A DNA stretch of 64,000 nucleotides, taken from Candidatus Onthoplasma faecipullorum. GTDB taxonomy: Bacteria > Bacillota > Clostridia > Christensenellales > UBA1242. The notes under the pieces were generated by a model. It saw nothing but the letters and a program-made list of their open reading frames with translations. It did not search any database and was not told the DNA's origin. The DNA lies in NCBI GenBank assembly GCA_019120295.1, contig DWVI01000009.1, positions 44,161 through 108,160 of the forward strand, written 5' to 3'. Shown here piece after piece: positions 38,301-47,800 of the stretch. The position numbers and the translations under genes are program-made. Every line of letters starts with the position of its first letter. Position 1 is the first letter of the stretch.

Positions 38301-39151
38301 GCAACAAAATCTTCTGAAACGTCAATTACAAACGTTTGAGTTGGGCGATTTGCACCATTGTTATATGTGTATTCAATAGTGTATCTTCCTTCTGCGCCCG
38401 GAATTAAATAGTATTTTTGAGTATCTTGATCAAATCTAACTGCGCTTCCTGGTTCATTCTCGTCTTGAATAGCACCGTTGTAGTAAACAACTGGTTTAAT
38501 CATTTCACTTAGTTCAACGTAGTCGCCATCTTCGCCAGCAATTTTAACGTTAGCAACAGGAAGTTCAATTTCTTCACTTGTTGGTGCCATATTGCTTGGA
38601 AGAAGCATATTCATACCAGCATTTTCACCTTCTCTGATTGTGAAATCTAGTTCGTATGAAACGTTTTTAACTTCAACCGAATAAGTGTTTGAATAATAGG
38701 TTTTTTCACCAATTGTAACAATATAAACAACTGAGTATGTTCCGCTATTTTGAACATTAACTTTTAAACCTTCGCTTAAATTTGAATCGTCAAAAAACGA
38801 ACCTTCTTCTTCACTAGAAGTTAAACCTTCTTGCACTGCATAATCGTGGTTTTGACCTGCTGGGTCGATAACACGGATAGTGTAATCATGAATGCCTGAA
38901 TTTGCACCGAATGACGAATTTAATAGCGGAATTCTAAATTCTTCGCCTTCAACCGACAAATCAATTGTTCCTTTTGGAACTTGAATTGAATTCATGAATA
39001 GGTTGTAAGTTGCAACCGCATAATTCATAGTTGATTCATAATTCATTGCAGCATATGTTGTGAAAACTGGGCTAACAGCAAAGATAAAACTTATCACAGC
39101 AAATGCTATAAAACTCATAATTAATTTAAAATATTTCTTAAAAGTTGCCAT
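35333..39151 (-). CDS. Multi-domain Ig-like surface protein with C-terminal TM anchor
   Basis: 1,272 aa. Signal peptide (residues about 1-34: LIMSFIAFAVISFIFAVSPV to YAA). The ectodomain contains repeated Ig/bacterial HYR-like modules: GTYSVVYIVTIGEKTYYSNT, GRYTIEYTYNNG, GNYLVKYTIVDAYGNEKSIE, GTYYVIYTATDDAGNTTSVY, GTYRVTYTATTANGSIEQSY, each a characteristic final beta-hairpin. A transmembrane helix (TVLIVVSLVILAGVILFFTF, about 1220) is followed by a basic then very acidic cytoplasmic tail. There is no LPXTG. The design matches the 19277 protein, suggesting that this organism anchors surface proteins by a C-terminal helix. Function: adhesion or wall scaffold, inferred. Confidence 0.85.
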   Translation of the reverse strand: MATFKKYFKLIMSFIAFAVISFIFAVSPVFTTYAAMNYESTMNYAVATYNLFMNSIQVPKGTIDLSVEGEEFRIPLLNSSFGANSGIHDYTIRVIDPAGQNHDYAVQEGLTSSEEEGSFFDDSNLSEGLKVNVQNSGTYSVVYIVTIGEKTYYSNTYSVEVKNVSYELDFTIREGENAGMNMLLPSNMAPTSEEIELPVANVKIAGEDGDYVELSEMIKPVVYYNGAIQDENEPGSAVRFDQDTQKYYLIPGAEGRYTIEYTYNNGANRPTQTFVIDVSEDFVAPTVNDLTLTVQSMPTVELGDTDVTLPSITVSDGVSNNASFNLKSIEIRKANNTEIKQTLTNNTYTFNMTTGVGGFENVTNYNDLVGNYLVKYTIVDAYGNEKSIEVRLSNVTDNTAPTIYMAYDYELQGEAGSQTPTTTVVDGETVEDVNTNYAVDLKANYGYSELVFPAIYAKDSVSSYSDFTFVRYIQNTNTRTIYYLDNYKFEDGELVQVTEGETGYNYAVDTSTNPGYRNYNKAVKFQFTADGEESDISRYAGEYTLGYYVYSNTVKTQETNLYSSGTTRYSFNVLSRATVGTEDSEATTPTTSISNIREGATVSSNSPLTVYMSATDEGDSRLKNVVFYYYSTTSGNGFEQDLKTAMNAVLADDESDTNKHLCNLLDDPQIITLMQGYGYTGFAIATQDEVNSTQFEIDYAGYAEQPNITIVAVSLNDYNRIGVDTRTLTIENSTETSAPVASIIQLSDGTYGDLIESNTTVTTDKVFNQATDVILPAIQFTDADSSLAMNVVYYVNSPESESAGLQYLSTSGKSFGANSIVGGTIKTNQVGTYYVIYTATDDAGNTTSVYFTFTVEDSSDPILNVEVTGATDEDEISKSGNTVSAEVGTSITFAPTLYASDGVQRLPSDGIEITIDDNGGLNYEPTGQENTYTFNSAGSYTVRISGSYDGRTAVERVIYVNITMPEITWDNTITVQTTARTGQEIILPDMTAHQGKEVAKVTVTVLDPDGHTPVAGDAQRVIRNGSAVWVFTTNENSKGTYRVTYTATTANGSIEQSYEIKVGDNVAPTFTIIGQDVLEQELVYDGETQIEYQINLNRSRNTLEIVVKNGDTTIYTHDTGLEIWDRDDSGSSRMMTSWSNLTVELTGENGIVTSGEETGQYFISGTGKCTLTLTMTDSYSNTGTKEISFNVVSETEPEQNNNDTIVGTVLIVVSLVILAGVILFFTFTGKKGGTSKKGKKSTEVVEENVEENVEVKDTTETNDDEPKSGEVE

Positions 39152-39181
39152 TTTGTCTCCTATAATATATAAGTCTAGTTA

Positions 39182-39210
39182 ATTCTAATAAATATAGAAA
39201 ATTTTGTCAA
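39182..39210 (-). promoter_or_regulatory. Promoter TTGACA-N17-TAGAAT of Ig-like surface gene
   Basis: Minus strand TTGACA 39210-39205, TAGAAT 39187-39182; TAGGAGAC ribosome site follows before the ATG at 39151. Confidence 0.85.
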
Positions 39211-39280
39211 ACAAAATAATGGTAATTTTTCAAAGTTTACACAAATAGTTTAATGAAAAAATTAAAATTTATAATGAGAA

Positions 39281-39324
39281 AAAAAACTAGTTATGTCGAT
39301 ATATGACGACTTAACTAGTTTTTT
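39281..39324 (-). terminator. Long terminator hairpin after 174-aa gene
   Basis: AAAAAACTAGTTA and TAACTAGTTTTTT form a 13-bp outer stem with a partly paired interior (GTCG/CGAC); works in both directions. Confidence 0.85.
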
Positions 39325-39326
39325 GC

Positions 39327-39851
39327 CTACAATTTTTTAATTTGCTCGTCGGCGTACTCTTTTGTAATGAAATTAAATTCGTCACTACTTGCTAAAAAAT
39401 ACTGCCTTTCCCTATGCTTTTTTAATTTAGTTAAAAAGTTGTTATCCAACATTTTATACCTATCAATGAGTATGTTGTTTAATATCTCAAAGTCAAGGCT
39501 ATTAATATCTAGCAATGCGTGTTTATTTTCAATTGCCCACTCTATTGGGTTTACATTAGACGTGTTAAAATCGCAAAGTATGTTCATATCTTCAGGTGTT
39601 GTTACAACGCGTGTGATAAGTTTAATTTTCTCATAAATTGTGCGTGGAAGTTCTTTAACTGCGTTTGCGTCCAAATAATAAAATTCGCACAATTTTTGTG
39701 GTTCACCAAAAATGGCTTCGGCGTGCTTTTGACGTTTTAATATAACTCTATCACCATACACACCGCGACCACGTTTATATTCTACAATTTCATAGAAATT
39801 ATTTATCAAAAAGTCTAGTTGTGGCCAATTCGCCAGATTAACCTTTGTCAT
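39327..39851 (-). CDS. Conserved-looking hypothetical protein paired with HicB-like gene
   Basis: 174 aa, soluble, no signal or transmembrane segment; mixed alpha/beta with FYEIVEYKRGRGVYGDRVIL near the N-terminus and a C-terminal helical Lys/Arg-rich part. I recognise no family. It lies 12 nt behind the HicB-like gene with a TAGGTTAG ribosome site and shares its terminator, so they are one operon. If the pair is a toxin-antitoxin module this would be the non-canonical effector; that is speculation from position. Confidence 0.7.
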   Translation of the reverse strand: MTKVNLANWPQLDFLINNFYEIVEYKRGRGVYGDRVILKRQKHAEAIFGEPQKLCEFYYLDANAVKELPRTIYEKIKLITRVVTTPEDMNILCDFNTSNVNPIEWAIENKHALLDINSLDFEILNNILIDRYKMLDNNFLTKLKKHRERQYFLASSDEFNFITKEYADEQIKKL

Positions 39852-39863
39852 ACTAACCTACTT

Positions 39864-40136
39864 TTAAGCCAATGCATCTACTAATAAAACAATGTTTTTC
39901 TTTCCATACTCTTTGTATACTTTTTCAAAATCAGTTGGGGACTCAATCTCACAATCAAATTTTATTGCGCAGTCAACAAGCGAACACAAATCACCTTTCG
40001 CTTTAATATACGCACTTTCCACAGTTTCACCATCTGTTATAATACCTAAATCTGGTATTTTAATAGTGTACCAACCGGTGTTTGTGCCCTTTTCGTCGTC
40101 TTTAAATAGTATTGCAGGATAAACTAATTCTTTCAT
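39864..40136 (-). CDS. HicB-like (partial RNase H fold) protein
   Basis: 90 aa from the ATG at 40136; the track start (40157, TTG) is upstream of the AAGAAGGTGG ribosome site and is rejected. YPAILFKDDEKGTNTGWYTI followed by KIPDLGIITDGETVESAYIK matches the HicB N-terminal fold, where IPDL and the D/E-rich turn are typical. No C-terminal DNA-binding (HTH/RHH) domain and no HicA gene (about 60 aa, dsRBD-like) are nearby. It probably regulates or neutralises the neighbour, or is a solo HicB. Confidence 0.75.
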   Translation of the reverse strand: MKELVYPAILFKDDEKGTNTGWYTIKIPDLGIITDGETVESAYIKAKGDLCSLVDCAIKFDCEIESPTDFEKVYKEYGKKNIVLLVDALA

Positions 40137-40371
40137 TTTCCACCTTCTTTGTTCCAAAATTTATTATATTCAAAAATCTAGTTAATCATTACAATTATAA
40201 CATAAAAAATTTTTTATGTAAAACAAATAAATTGTAAATTTAAAAAAATAATTGTAGATTTTTTTGCGTAGAATTTGGTTTTAAATTTGAATGACTACAA
40301 TATTTATGGTTATAAAATTCAAAATTTCAAGGTATTCAATTTAATAAAAGCATGTTGAGATAACAATAAAA
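40137..40371. other. AT-rich spacer
   Basis: No ORF and no convincing promoter hexamers; only A/T-rich tracts. Confidence 0.4.
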
Positions 40372-40397
40372 AAATTCTCACACTTGGTGAGAATTTG
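40372..40397 (-). terminator. Terminator of 111-aa gene
   Basis: AAATTCTCAC and GTGAGAATTT pair around ACTTG; a TTTTTTT tract follows on the minus strand. Confidence 0.85.
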
Positions 40398-40400
40398 ATA

Positions 40401-40736
40401 TTAGACTACTAGGCCTTCTGTTTCTTCTTTATCAACTCTTGCTCTAGCATTTTTAGCGCGCCTTTCTTCCATCATGCGCTCTAACATTCTGCTTGAAATT
40501 TTGCGCTTTTTAGATTTCTTTAGTAACTCTTGAACCATGTTTTTTATATCATTATTGTTTTCCACATTTTCAGCGAAAACTTCTCTTACTGCTCGAGTTG
40601 TTGCAGGAGATGTTCCATTAACAACATCAGCATTAGTTAACATACTTTTGAATTCATTTTCTCTTTCATTCATTGCTTTAAGGCGTGACCTATTGAACTC
40701 TATTCTTGCTCTTAACATATTTGCTGGGTTATTCAT
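40401..40736 (-). CDS. Small highly charged helical protein, unknown
   Basis: 111 aa, predicted all-helical and rich in Arg/Lys/Glu (SRMLERMMEERRAKNARARV), no cysteine, no membrane segment. It has its own good promoter, an AGGAGGGAG ribosome site and a terminator, so it is a real monocistronic gene. It may bind nucleic acid or ribosomes by charge; no family recognised. Confidence 0.7.
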   Translation of the reverse strand: MNNPANMLRARIEFNRSRLKAMNERENEFKSMLTNADVVNGTSPATTRAVREVFAENVENNNDIKNMVQELLKKSKKRKISSRMLERMMEERRAKNARARVDKEETEGLVV

Positions 40737-40759
40737 ATCTCCCTCCTATTTATGACTAC

Positions 40760-40788
40760 ATAATATCATAAAAATTTTTATTTGTAAA
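40760..40788 (-). promoter_or_regulatory. Promoter TTTACA-N17-TATTAT of 111-aa gene
   Basis: Hexamers on the minus strand at 40788-40783 and 40765-40760. Confidence 0.7.
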
Positions 40789-40991
40789 TAGTTTTTGCAA
40801 CATTTTTTAAATAAATTTAAAATATTATTTTAATAATATTTAAAATTCAAAAACTACCTATAATATAGGTGATTTGAAAGTTTTTGATAATTATTTTTTT
40901 AATTTTTTTTATTAGTTTTTCGTGTTATTTTATTAAAAAGATTAATTTATTTAAGTTACTAATTATTGTATTTTTTATTTTACAAAAAATC

Positions 40992-41023
40992 AAAAAAAAA
41001 TGACTAGATTAAACTAGCCATTT
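40992..41023 (-). terminator. rpoBC operon terminator
   Basis: AATGGCTAG-TTTAAT-CTAGTCATT (one G:U) then TTTTTTTT on the minus strand, just after the rpoC stop. Confidence 0.88.
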
Positions 41024-41028
41024 TTATT

Positions 41029-44000
41029 TTATTCTTCTTCAATATCGTCGAATTTAATATCAACGTCTTGATTTACAGCCAAATTAGCATCGTCTTTAAC
41101 TTGCTTTGGAAGAAGGTTCCTATAAATTGGAGCACCTGTACCTGCTGGTATCATTTTACCAATTATAATGTTTTCTTTCAAGCCTTTCAAGTGGTCAACC
41201 TTACCTTTTAATGCGGCTTCTGTTAACACGTTGCTACTTTCTTGGAATGAAGCAGCAGATAAGAAACTTTCAGTGGTGAGCGATGCTTTCGTGATGCTTT
41301 GTAATTCACGTTTAGCAGTTGCTGGAACGCCACCTTCTTGAAGTGCTTTCAAGTTTGCTTCTTCATAAACTCTTAAATCAACAGTGTCACCTGGAAGAAG
41401 GTCGGTGTCACCTGGGTTTTCAATCTTAACCTTTCTTAGCATTTGTTTAATGATAATTTCAAGATGTTTTGCGTTGATTGAAACGCCTTGTGATTTATAC
41501 ACTTGCAAAACTTCGTTTAACAAGTATTCTTGAACGGCTTTTACACCGCGAGTGCGCAACACGTCTTTTGGATTTAATGGTCCGTCGGTTAGTGCCGTTC
41601 CTGGTGTTACAACATCGCCGTTTTTAACCTTCAATGTTGAACCGAATGGAAGCAAGTAACTTTCTTCGGTTGTGCCTTTGATTGTAACTTCATAACGTTT
41701 GTCGATTTGATTGATTGTAACTTTACCGCCAATCTCACTCATAACAGCAGCACCTTTTGGATTACGTGCTTCAAAGATTTCTTCAACCCTTGGTAGACCA
41801 GTTGTTATATCACGAGATGCCACACCACCACTGTGGAAGGTACGAAGCACTAACTGAGTACCTGGTTCACCGATTGATTGAGCAGCAATAACGCCGACTG
41901 CTTCACCAACGTGAACAATGTCGTTAGTTGACATATCTCTACCATAACATTTAGCACAAACGCCAGATTTTGCTTTACATGTGAGTGCACTTCTAATTGA
42001 CACTTTTTCAATACCTGCGTCAACAATTTGTTTAGCAAGTTCGTTTGTGATAAACACATCTGCACCACAAATTTCTTTCTTTGTTTTAGGGTCGATAACA
42101 GGAGCGGAAGTAAATCTACCAACAATTCTGTTTTCAAGTGTTTCAACAACTGTGCCGTTTTGTTCGATTTTGGTTACATCAATACCTTTCACGCTTTCAC
42201 CAAGTGTTGCAAAACAATCTTCTTCTGTGATTGTGGTATCTTGTGCAATATCTACCAAACGACGAGTTAAATAACCTGAGTCGGCTGTTTTTAACGCTGT
42301 ATCCATAAGTTGTTTACGGCTACCACGCGCTGCACTATAATATTCAAGTGTACTTAAACCTTTACGATAGTTAGATTTAACTGGAACGTCCGAAGTTGGA
42401 CCACTTGCTGCATCCATTATGCCTAACATACCGCTAAGTGTTTGATATTGACCGTCGTTACCACGCGCACCTGATGTTAAGATAATCTTTAATGGATTAA
42501 ACTTATCAGCAGCGTTTGCAGTTTCTTTGGTTATTTCTTCACTGACTTTTGCCCATAATTCAGAGTTTTTGTTAGCCTTATCTTTATAACTCATGAAACC
42601 TTGCATATATAATGCGTCGTTTTGTTTTGCAAGTTCGTTGGCTTGAGCAATTTTTTCGTCTCTATCTTTTAATTCTGTTATATCAAAGATTGAGAATGAC
42701 ACACTTGACAATGTTGAATATTTGTAACCCATATTTTTAAGATTATCAATCATTTCAACAGTTATATTTGTGCCGTGTTTTCTATAACATGTTTCTATTA
42801 GTTTTGAATAGAAACCTTTTTTAACTTCAACATTAACTTCATATTCAAAAGCGTTTTCACGTTTAGTTCTATCAACATAGCCTAAATCTTGTGGAATGAT
42901 GCTATTGAATATAATTCTACCTAATGTGGTTTCAGTTCTACCTGTTATCATTTTGCCTTCAAATTCAACTGTTCTTCTAACAGTTATCTTTGCTTGCAAT
43001 GATAAATCGCCATTTTCGTAAGCAAGTTGCGCTTCGTCTGGCGAACTGAATATCATGCCTTCACCCTTAGCGCCTGGTCTAATAACTGTGATATAGTAGT
43101 TACCTAATATCATATCTTGGCTAGGCACCATATTTGGTGCGCCGTCACTTGGTTTTAACACGTTGTTTGATGCAAGGAGTAACATTCTTGCTTCTGTTCT
43201 TGCTTCAACAGACAAAGGCACGTGAATACTCATTTGGTCACCGTCGAAGTCGGCGTTAAAGCCGGAACAAGCCAAAGGTGGAAGACGGATTGCCTTACCT
43301 TCAACTAGAATAGGTTCGAATGCTTGCACGCTTAGTTTGTGCAAGGTTGGCGCACGGTTAAGTAGCACTGGGTGACCTTGAACCACTTCGGTTAAAATGT
43401 CGTATACGATAGGACGTTCTTGGTCTATCATACGAGTTGCTTTCTTTAAGTTGTTTGTTGCGTTTAATTCAAGCAATCTCTTTATAATGAATGGACGGAA
43501 CAATTCAAGTGCCATCATTTTTGGAAGACCGCATTGATAAATTTTAAGTTCTGGACCAACGACAATAACGCTACGACCAGAATAGTCAACACGTTTACCA
43601 AGCAAGTTTTGACGGAAACGACCATGTTTACCCTTCAAACTTGCTGTTAATGACTTCAAATCACGTTGACGGCTACCTTGAACAGCACGACCACGTTTTC
43701 CGTTATCAAATAATGCGTCAACTGCTTCTTGAAGCATACGTTTTTCGTTTCTTACAATGATTTCAGGAGCGCCTAATTCCATAAGTTTTTTCAAGCGGTT
43801 ATTTCTGTTGATTACCCTACGGTATAGGTCATTTAAGTCGCTCGCTGCAAACTTTCCGCCGTCTATTTGAACAAGTGGACGTAAATCTGGTGGGATAACT
43901 GGAATAACATCTAATATCATCCAACTTGGTTTGTTGCCACTCTTTATAAACGCTTCAATTATTTCCAACTTTTTAGTTGCTTTTAATTTTCTTTGACCTT

Positions 44001-44598
44001 TTGAAGTGTTCATGATTTTAGTGAGTTCGTCACGTTCTTTTTCAAGGTCAACTGCTTCCAAAAGTTCTTTTATTGCTTCTGCTCCCATGCCTGCACGGAA
44101 ACCATCTGGACCGTATTTTTCAAGCGCTTCGCGGTATTCTCTATCACGAATAACTTGTTTATAGGTGAATTCAGTGTTTTTAGGATCAAGCACAACGTAA
44201 CTAACATAATATAAAACTTCGTCTAGTTGCTTTGGGCTCATTTCAAGAACTAAACCAATTCTACTTGGCACGCCTTTAAAGAACCAAATGTGGCTAACTG
44301 GGCAAGCAAGTTCGATGTGACCCATACGTTCACGTCTAACCTTGCTACGAGTTACTTCAACACCACACTTATCGCAGACAACGCCTTTATATCTCACTCT
44401 CTTATACTTACCGCAGTGGCATTCCCAGTCTTTTTTAGGTCCAAAAATACGTTCGCAAAAAAGACCGTCTTTTTCTGGTTTTTGTGTGCGGTAATTGATT
44501 GTTTCTGGTTTGGTAACTTCTCCCCTTGACCATGACCTAATCATTTCAGGGGAAGCGATACCAACACGTATTGAGTCAAAATTGTTTAATTCAAACAT
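41029..44598 (-). CDS. rpoC: RNA polymerase beta' subunit
   Basis: Catalytic subunit of RNA polymerase. N-terminal zinc site CHCG...CDKCG (about residues 60-80), active-site NADFDGDQM (about 448-456), the second zinc cluster [13 protein letters not shown], and the C-terminal trigger-loop region [16 protein letters not shown]. 1,189 aa, typical for Bacillota. TAGGAGAAATAGT precedes the ATG at 44598. It is separated from rpoB by a 66-aa gene rather than following directly. It is followed by the operon terminator. Confidence 0.98.
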   Translation of the reverse strand: MFELNNFDSIRVGIASPEMIRSWSRGEVTKPETINYRTQKPEKDGLFCERIFGPKKDWECHCGKYKRVRYKGVVCDKCGVEVTRSKVRRERMGHIELACPVSHIWFFKGVPSRIGLVLEMSPKQLDEVLYYVSYVVLDPKNTEFTYKQVIRDREYREALEKYGPDGFRAGMGAEAIKELLEAVDLEKERDELTKIMNTSKGQRKLKATKKLEIIEAFIKSGNKPSWMILDVIPVIPPDLRPLVQIDGGKFAASDLNDLYRRVINRNNRLKKLMELGAPEIIVRNEKRMLQEAVDALFDNGKRGRAVQGSRQRDLKSLTASLKGKHGRFRQNLLGKRVDYSGRSVIVVGPELKIYQCGLPKMMALELFRPFIIKRLLELNATNNLKKATRMIDQERPIVYDILTEVVQGHPVLLNRAPTLHKLSVQAFEPILVEGKAIRLPPLACSGFNADFDGDQMSIHVPLSVEARTEARMLLLASNNVLKPSDGAPNMVPSQDMILGNYYITVIRPGAKGEGMIFSSPDEAQLAYENGDLSLQAKITVRRTVEFEGKMITGRTETTLGRIIFNSIIPQDLGYVDRTKRENAFEYEVNVEVKKGFYSKLIETCYRKHGTNITVEMIDNLKNMGYKYSTLSSVSFSIFDITELKDRDEKIAQANELAKQNDALYMQGFMSYKDKANKNSELWAKVSEEITKETANAADKFNPLKIILTSGARGNDGQYQTLSGMLGIMDAASGPTSDVPVKSNYRKGLSTLEYYSAARGSRKQLMDTALKTADSGYLTRRLVDIAQDTTITEEDCFATLGESVKGIDVTKIEQNGTVVETLENRIVGRFTSAPVIDPKTKKEICGADVFITNELAKQIVDAGIEKVSIRSALTCKAKSGVCAKCYGRDMSTNDIVHVGEAVGVIAAQSIGEPGTQLVLRTFHSGGVASRDITTGLPRVEEIFEARNPKGAAVMSEIGGKVTINQIDKRYEVTIKGTTEESYLLPFGSTLKVKNGDVVTPGTALTDGPLNPKDVLRTRGVKAVQEYLLNEVLQVYKSQGVSINAKHLEIIIKQMLRKVKIENPGDTDLLPGDTVDLRVYEEANLKALQEGGVPATAKRELQSITKASLTTESFLSAASFQESSNVLTEAALKGKVDHLKGLKENIIIGKMIPAGTGAPIYRNLLPKQVKDDANLAVNQDVDIKFDDIEEE

Positions 44599-44630
44599 TA
44601 CTATTTCTCCTAAAAACTCTCTTTACTTTT

Positions 44631-44831
44631 TTATTTGGTTAAACCTTCATTCTTTTCTTTTTCGTCTAACTCGTAAACTGCTTCTAAATCTTTTAAATAC
44701 CTATCGTATTGTTCTTTGTTTATGATTGTATTATTTAAGTGTAACCACTCAAAATACTCATATTTTGCGAACAATCTAAGTGATTTTGGGTCTAGATGCA
44801 ATATAACTCGTTCTATTTCACTATATTTCAT
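44631..44831 (-). CDS. 66-aa protein encoded between rpoB and rpoC
   Basis: Starts 2 nt after the rpoB stop (GAGTAATTATG), so it is translationally coupled to rpoB. The product MKYSEIERVILHLDPKSLRL... is a small, charged, aromatic protein (three Trp/Phe/Tyr-rich turns: FAKYEYFEWLHLNN) ending with an acidic helix. No family is recognised. Its location inside an otherwise invariant operon and the coupled start argue that it is real. A role in polymerase function or assembly is only suggested by position. Confidence 0.72.
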   Translation of the reverse strand: MKYSEIERVILHLDPKSLRLFAKYEYFEWLHLNNTIINKEQYDRYLKDLEAVYELDEKEKNEGLTK

Positions 44832-44833
44832 AA

Positions 44834-47800
44834 TTACTCGTCTAAATCGTCAAATAGTTCAGATTCGTCAAATGCGGTACGATTGACGTCGTCTTCAAAA
44901 TTATTTTGAATATCGTCAAATTCAAGTGTAACATCGTCAAGCGCTTGCTTATTAACAGGTTCAACTGCGTTATATTCTTCGCCTTCTTCACTAACTTCAT
45001 TGATTGTGAGTTCGTGGTTATCGGCGGTTAAAATTCTAACGTCTAAGCACAAGCCTTGCATTTCTTTAACCAATACTTTGAATGATTCAGGCATACCTGG
45101 TTCAGGAATTGGTTCACCCTTAACGATTGCTTCGTAAGTTTTAATACGACCTTCAACATCGTCTGATTTAATTGTTAACATTTCTTGAAGTAGCCTTGAC
45201 GCACCGTATGCTTCCAATGCCCACACTTCCATTTCACCGAAACGTTGACCACCAAGTTGACCACGTCCACCAAGTGGTTGTTGAGTGATAAGTGCGTATG
45301 TTCCAATACCACGTGCGTGAATTTTATCTTCAACCATGTGGTCTAGTTTTAACATATACATTACGCCGACTGTTGTTTTATTTTCAAAAGGAAGACCAGT
45401 TCTTCCGTCGTATAACTGCATTTTGCCGTCTTCTGGAAGACCGTTTGCTTTCAATAATTCTTTGATTTCTGCTTCTTTTGCACCATCGAATGCAGGAGTT
45501 GCAACTTTCCAATCAAGTTGTTTTGCAACTAAACCTAGGTGCATTTCAAGCAATTGTCCTAGGTTCATACGTGAAGGAACACCTAATGGGTTCAACACGA
45601 TATCAACCGTTTCACCATTTGCCATGTATGGCATATCTGCTTCTGGTAAAACCACAGATACAACGCCTTTGTTACCGTAACGACCAGCAAGTTTATCACC
45701 AACTTGAAGCACACGCTTTTGTGCAATGTAAACTTTAACTACCATGTTTACGCCTGCGTCTAATTCATCTTTATTCTTTCTAGACAAGATTTCAACGCCG
45801 ACAACCACACCTTCGTCGCCATGTTTAACTTTAAGGCTTGTGTTTTTAACTTCTTTTGTCTTTTCACCGAAAATGGCTTTAAGTAGTCTTTCTTCTGGGG
45901 TTAAGTCTGTTTCACCTTTTGGTGTAACTTTACCGACCAAAATATCGCCAACTCTAACTTCTGTACCAATACGTACAATACCATTTTCGTCTAGATTTCT
46001 AAGTGCGTCTTCACCAACACCTGGGATATCTGCTGTGATTTCTTCATCTCCAAGTTTTGTGGTGCGCGCTTCTATTTTAACTTGTTGAATACTAATTGAT
46101 GTGAATGCATCGTCACGAACTATACGTTGGTTAACAAGTATTGCGTCTTCGTAGTTATAACCTTCCCAGTTCATAAAGGCAATTGTCATATTTTTACCAA
46201 GCGCCAATTCGCCTTTATCTGTTGAAGCACCGTCTGCTAGCACGTCACCCTTTTTAACTTTTTCGCCTTTAACAACGATTGGTTTTTGGTTGAAACATGC
46301 TTTTTCGTTGGTACGCTCAAACTTTCTAAGTTTGTGGTTAACTATTGAACCGTCTGCATATTCCATAGTGATGTAGTCCGCTGAAACGTACTTACAAACA
46401 CCGTCTTGTTCGGCTAAAATCATAGCACCAGAGTCAACAGCAACTTTATGTTCAATACCTGTTCCTACGATTGGGCTTTCAGACCTAATAAGTGGAACTG
46501 ATTGACATTGCATGTTAGTACCCATCAATGCACGGTTACCTGCGCAGTGTTCAACGAAAGGAATAAGACCTGCACCAACTGATAAAAGTTGTCTTGGGCT
46601 TAAATCAACAAGGTCCACCATGCTTGAATCAATGTGAACAGTTTGTCCATATGCTCTACAATCAACAAAACCTGGTTTGATTACATTGTTTTCGTCAACA
46701 TCAATAGTTGCTTGACCAATATAATGACCTTTTTCTTCATCAGCCATTAGATATACAATGTCGTTTGTGATTTGATGTGTTTTAGGGTCAACTTTTCTAT
46801 ATGGAGTTTCAATAAAACCATATCTATTAACGCGCGCATATGCTGCAAGCGAAGTCATAAGACCGATTGATTGACCTTCTGGTGTTTCAACCACACAAAT
46901 ACGTCCATAGTGTGATGGGTGAATATCACGAGTTGCAGGAGTTGCACGCTCTTTCTTAACACCACCTGCACCAAGTGAACTTAAACGACGTTTATGTCTT
47001 AGGCTTGCTGCTGGGTTAATTTCGTCCATCAAACCACTTAATTGGCTAGTTGCCATAAATTCTTTGAAGGCTTTGTTAATTTGCCTTGCGTTTACGATTT
47101 GACTTGGGGTTGCGTCGGTTAAATCACGGCTTTGAAGTGCTTCACGAACTTGTGTTTGAAGTTTTTTCATACCGCTTCTAAATTCGTCACGTAGAAGTTC
47201 GCCACAAGTTGCAACTCTCTTCATTGTTAAACTATCAATTTCGTCTGTTTCACCTAAACCGTCAATCAAATTTAAGTGATAACTTACAAGTGCAATTAAA
47301 TCGTCCAAAGTCATTTGGAAATCAACTAATTTTCTAGCATTTTGTTGAATTGCGTTCTTTAAACCTGCTTCGTCGTCCTTATACTCTTTCATTATCTCTT
47401 GAAGAAGTGGCAAATAAACGAGTTCTGTTATTCCAAACTCTTCTGGGTCTAATTTTGCGTACACTTTAAGGTCAACACGTTTGTTACCAACAACACGCAC
47501 CAATTTTTCACCAACTAACACGTCAACTGAATTGATACCAGCGTTTTGAATAGCAACAGCCATATCGTGTGTGATAAAATCACCTTTCTTTGCGTAAACT
47601 TTCTTTCCAAGTTTTATATCTTCACCTGCAATTTGGTCCGTGATACGATTTGCAAGCGATAATTTTTTATTAGTTTTAAATCTTCCTGCTAACTCTAAAT
47701 TGTAGTTTTGTGGGTTGAAGAAACGGTCGTTGATATATGCCAAAGTGTTGTCTGGGTTAGGAATTTCACCAGGACGAGTGCGACGACCAAATTCAATCAA

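Noticed and set aside
40855-40869. Palindrome ACCTATAATATAGGT
   Set aside because: Perfect but A/T-rich, short and isolated between a terminator and a promoter; no supporting context for an operator or origin.
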